The position numbers and the translations under genes are program-made. Shown here piece after piece: positions 7,337-7,473 of a DNA stretch of 7,473 bases. The number at the start of each line of letters is the position of its first letter. Within the stretch, counting starts at the first letter, position 1. Origin of the DNA: Proteobacteria bacterium SPGG2. Its GTDB lineage: Bacteria > Pseudomonadota > Gammaproteobacteria > Acidiferrobacterales > SPGG2. The notes beneath the pieces are model-generated. The model was not told the origin of the DNA and searched no databases. It worked only from the letters and a program-made list of their open reading frames with translations. The stretch spans positions 4,984 to 12,456 of the forward strand of contig LXTK01000104.1 in NCBI GenBank assembly GCA_001643475.1. Direction: 5' to 3'.

Positions 7337-7473
7337 TCAGATGTCGCAGGGCGGAAACTCTCGCACTATCCAATCGATGTAATCTTCGGGCAGACCGTGC
7401 TCACGGGCTCCGGTGAGCACGGTCTGTAAGTAGCGCACCGATGGCGCAAACGGCGCGCCGCGATAGACATCGC
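7337..7473 (-). CDS. C-terminal end of a gamma-glutamylcyclotransferase-like protein (partial)
   Basis: A leftward open frame enters from the right edge and ends at the TGA at 7339-7337, giving 44 visible residues. It reads DVYRGAPFAPSVR followed by YLQTVLTGAREHGLPEDY and a short tail ending FPPCDI. The pattern of a Ser/Arg-Tyr-Leu helix, then GAREHGLP, then a Tyr-Ile-Trp helix resembles the C-terminus of bacterial gamma-glutamylcyclotransferase (AIG2/ChaC-like) proteins. These cleave gamma-glutamyl peptides to give 5-oxoproline. The catalytic Glu and the YGSN-type N-terminal motif would lie outside the window, so the activity cannot be confirmed here. The family call rests on a short stretch recognised from memory. 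The frame is very likely real because the other two minus frames hit stops and this one is protein-like throughout. Confidence 0.6.
   Translation of the reverse strand, partial: DVYRGAPFAPSVRYLQTVLTGAREHGLPEDYIDWIVREFPPCDI
7391..7426. repeat. Perfect 14-bp inverted repeat inside the partial right-edge gene
   Basis: CAGACCGTGCTCAC (7391-7404) and GTGAGCACGGTCTG (7413-7426) are exact reverse complements separated by an 8-nt loop. The hairpin lies within the frame that encodes LQTVLTGAREHGL of the cyclotransferase-like protein and begins 77 bp past the stop codon of the convergent transporter gene. No T tract follows on either strand, so it is not a textbook intrinsic terminator. It could still act as an RNA stem at the 3' end of either transcript. 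Confidence 0.7.

Overview
The window is about 7.5 kb of densely coding bacterial chromosome with four genes that are complete or nearly so, plus the tail of a fifth at the right edge. The GcvP and GcvT sequences, the single-chain GcvP, the clear Shine-Dalgarno sites and the moderate GC content point to a proteobacterium, most likely a free-living gammaproteobacterium. That assignment comes from protein resemblance by eye, not from a search. I see no rRNA, tRNA, insertion sequence, CRISPR array, integrase or phage gene.

Layout, left to right. Positions 1-2142 (+) encode a large c-type cytochrome-like protein with two heme-binding CxxCH motifs 433 residues apart; its true N-terminus is probably cut off by the window edge. 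It converges, with an 18-bp gap, on a leftward two-gene glycine cleavage cluster: gcvT (5156-6292, -) followed by gcvP (2161-5067, -). The 88-bp gap between gcvT and gcvP holds two overlapping inverted repeats and no gcvH. A 127-bp divergent promoter region separates gcvT from a rightward EamA/DMT-family membrane transporter (6420-7313, +). The transporter converges on the 3' end of a leftward gene (7337 to beyond 7473, -) that resembles the C-terminus of gamma-glutamylcyclotransferase-family proteins. A perfect 14-bp inverted repeat lies inside this last gene.

GcvP (P-protein) and GcvT (T-protein) catalyse two of the steps of the glycine cleavage system: decarboxylation of glycine onto the lipoyl arm of GcvH, then transfer of the one-carbon unit to tetrahydrofolate with release of ammonia. 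GcvH and the dihydrolipoamide dehydrogenase must be encoded elsewhere. The cytochrome-like protein, the transporter and the possible cyclotransferase have no evident pathway link to glycine cleavage.

I found no evidence for a previously undescribed multi-gene system. The points most worth a second look are the two-heme protein with its unassigned central region, the structured gcvT-gcvP gap that replaces the usual gcvH position, and the long perfect inverted repeat in the partial gene at the right edge.
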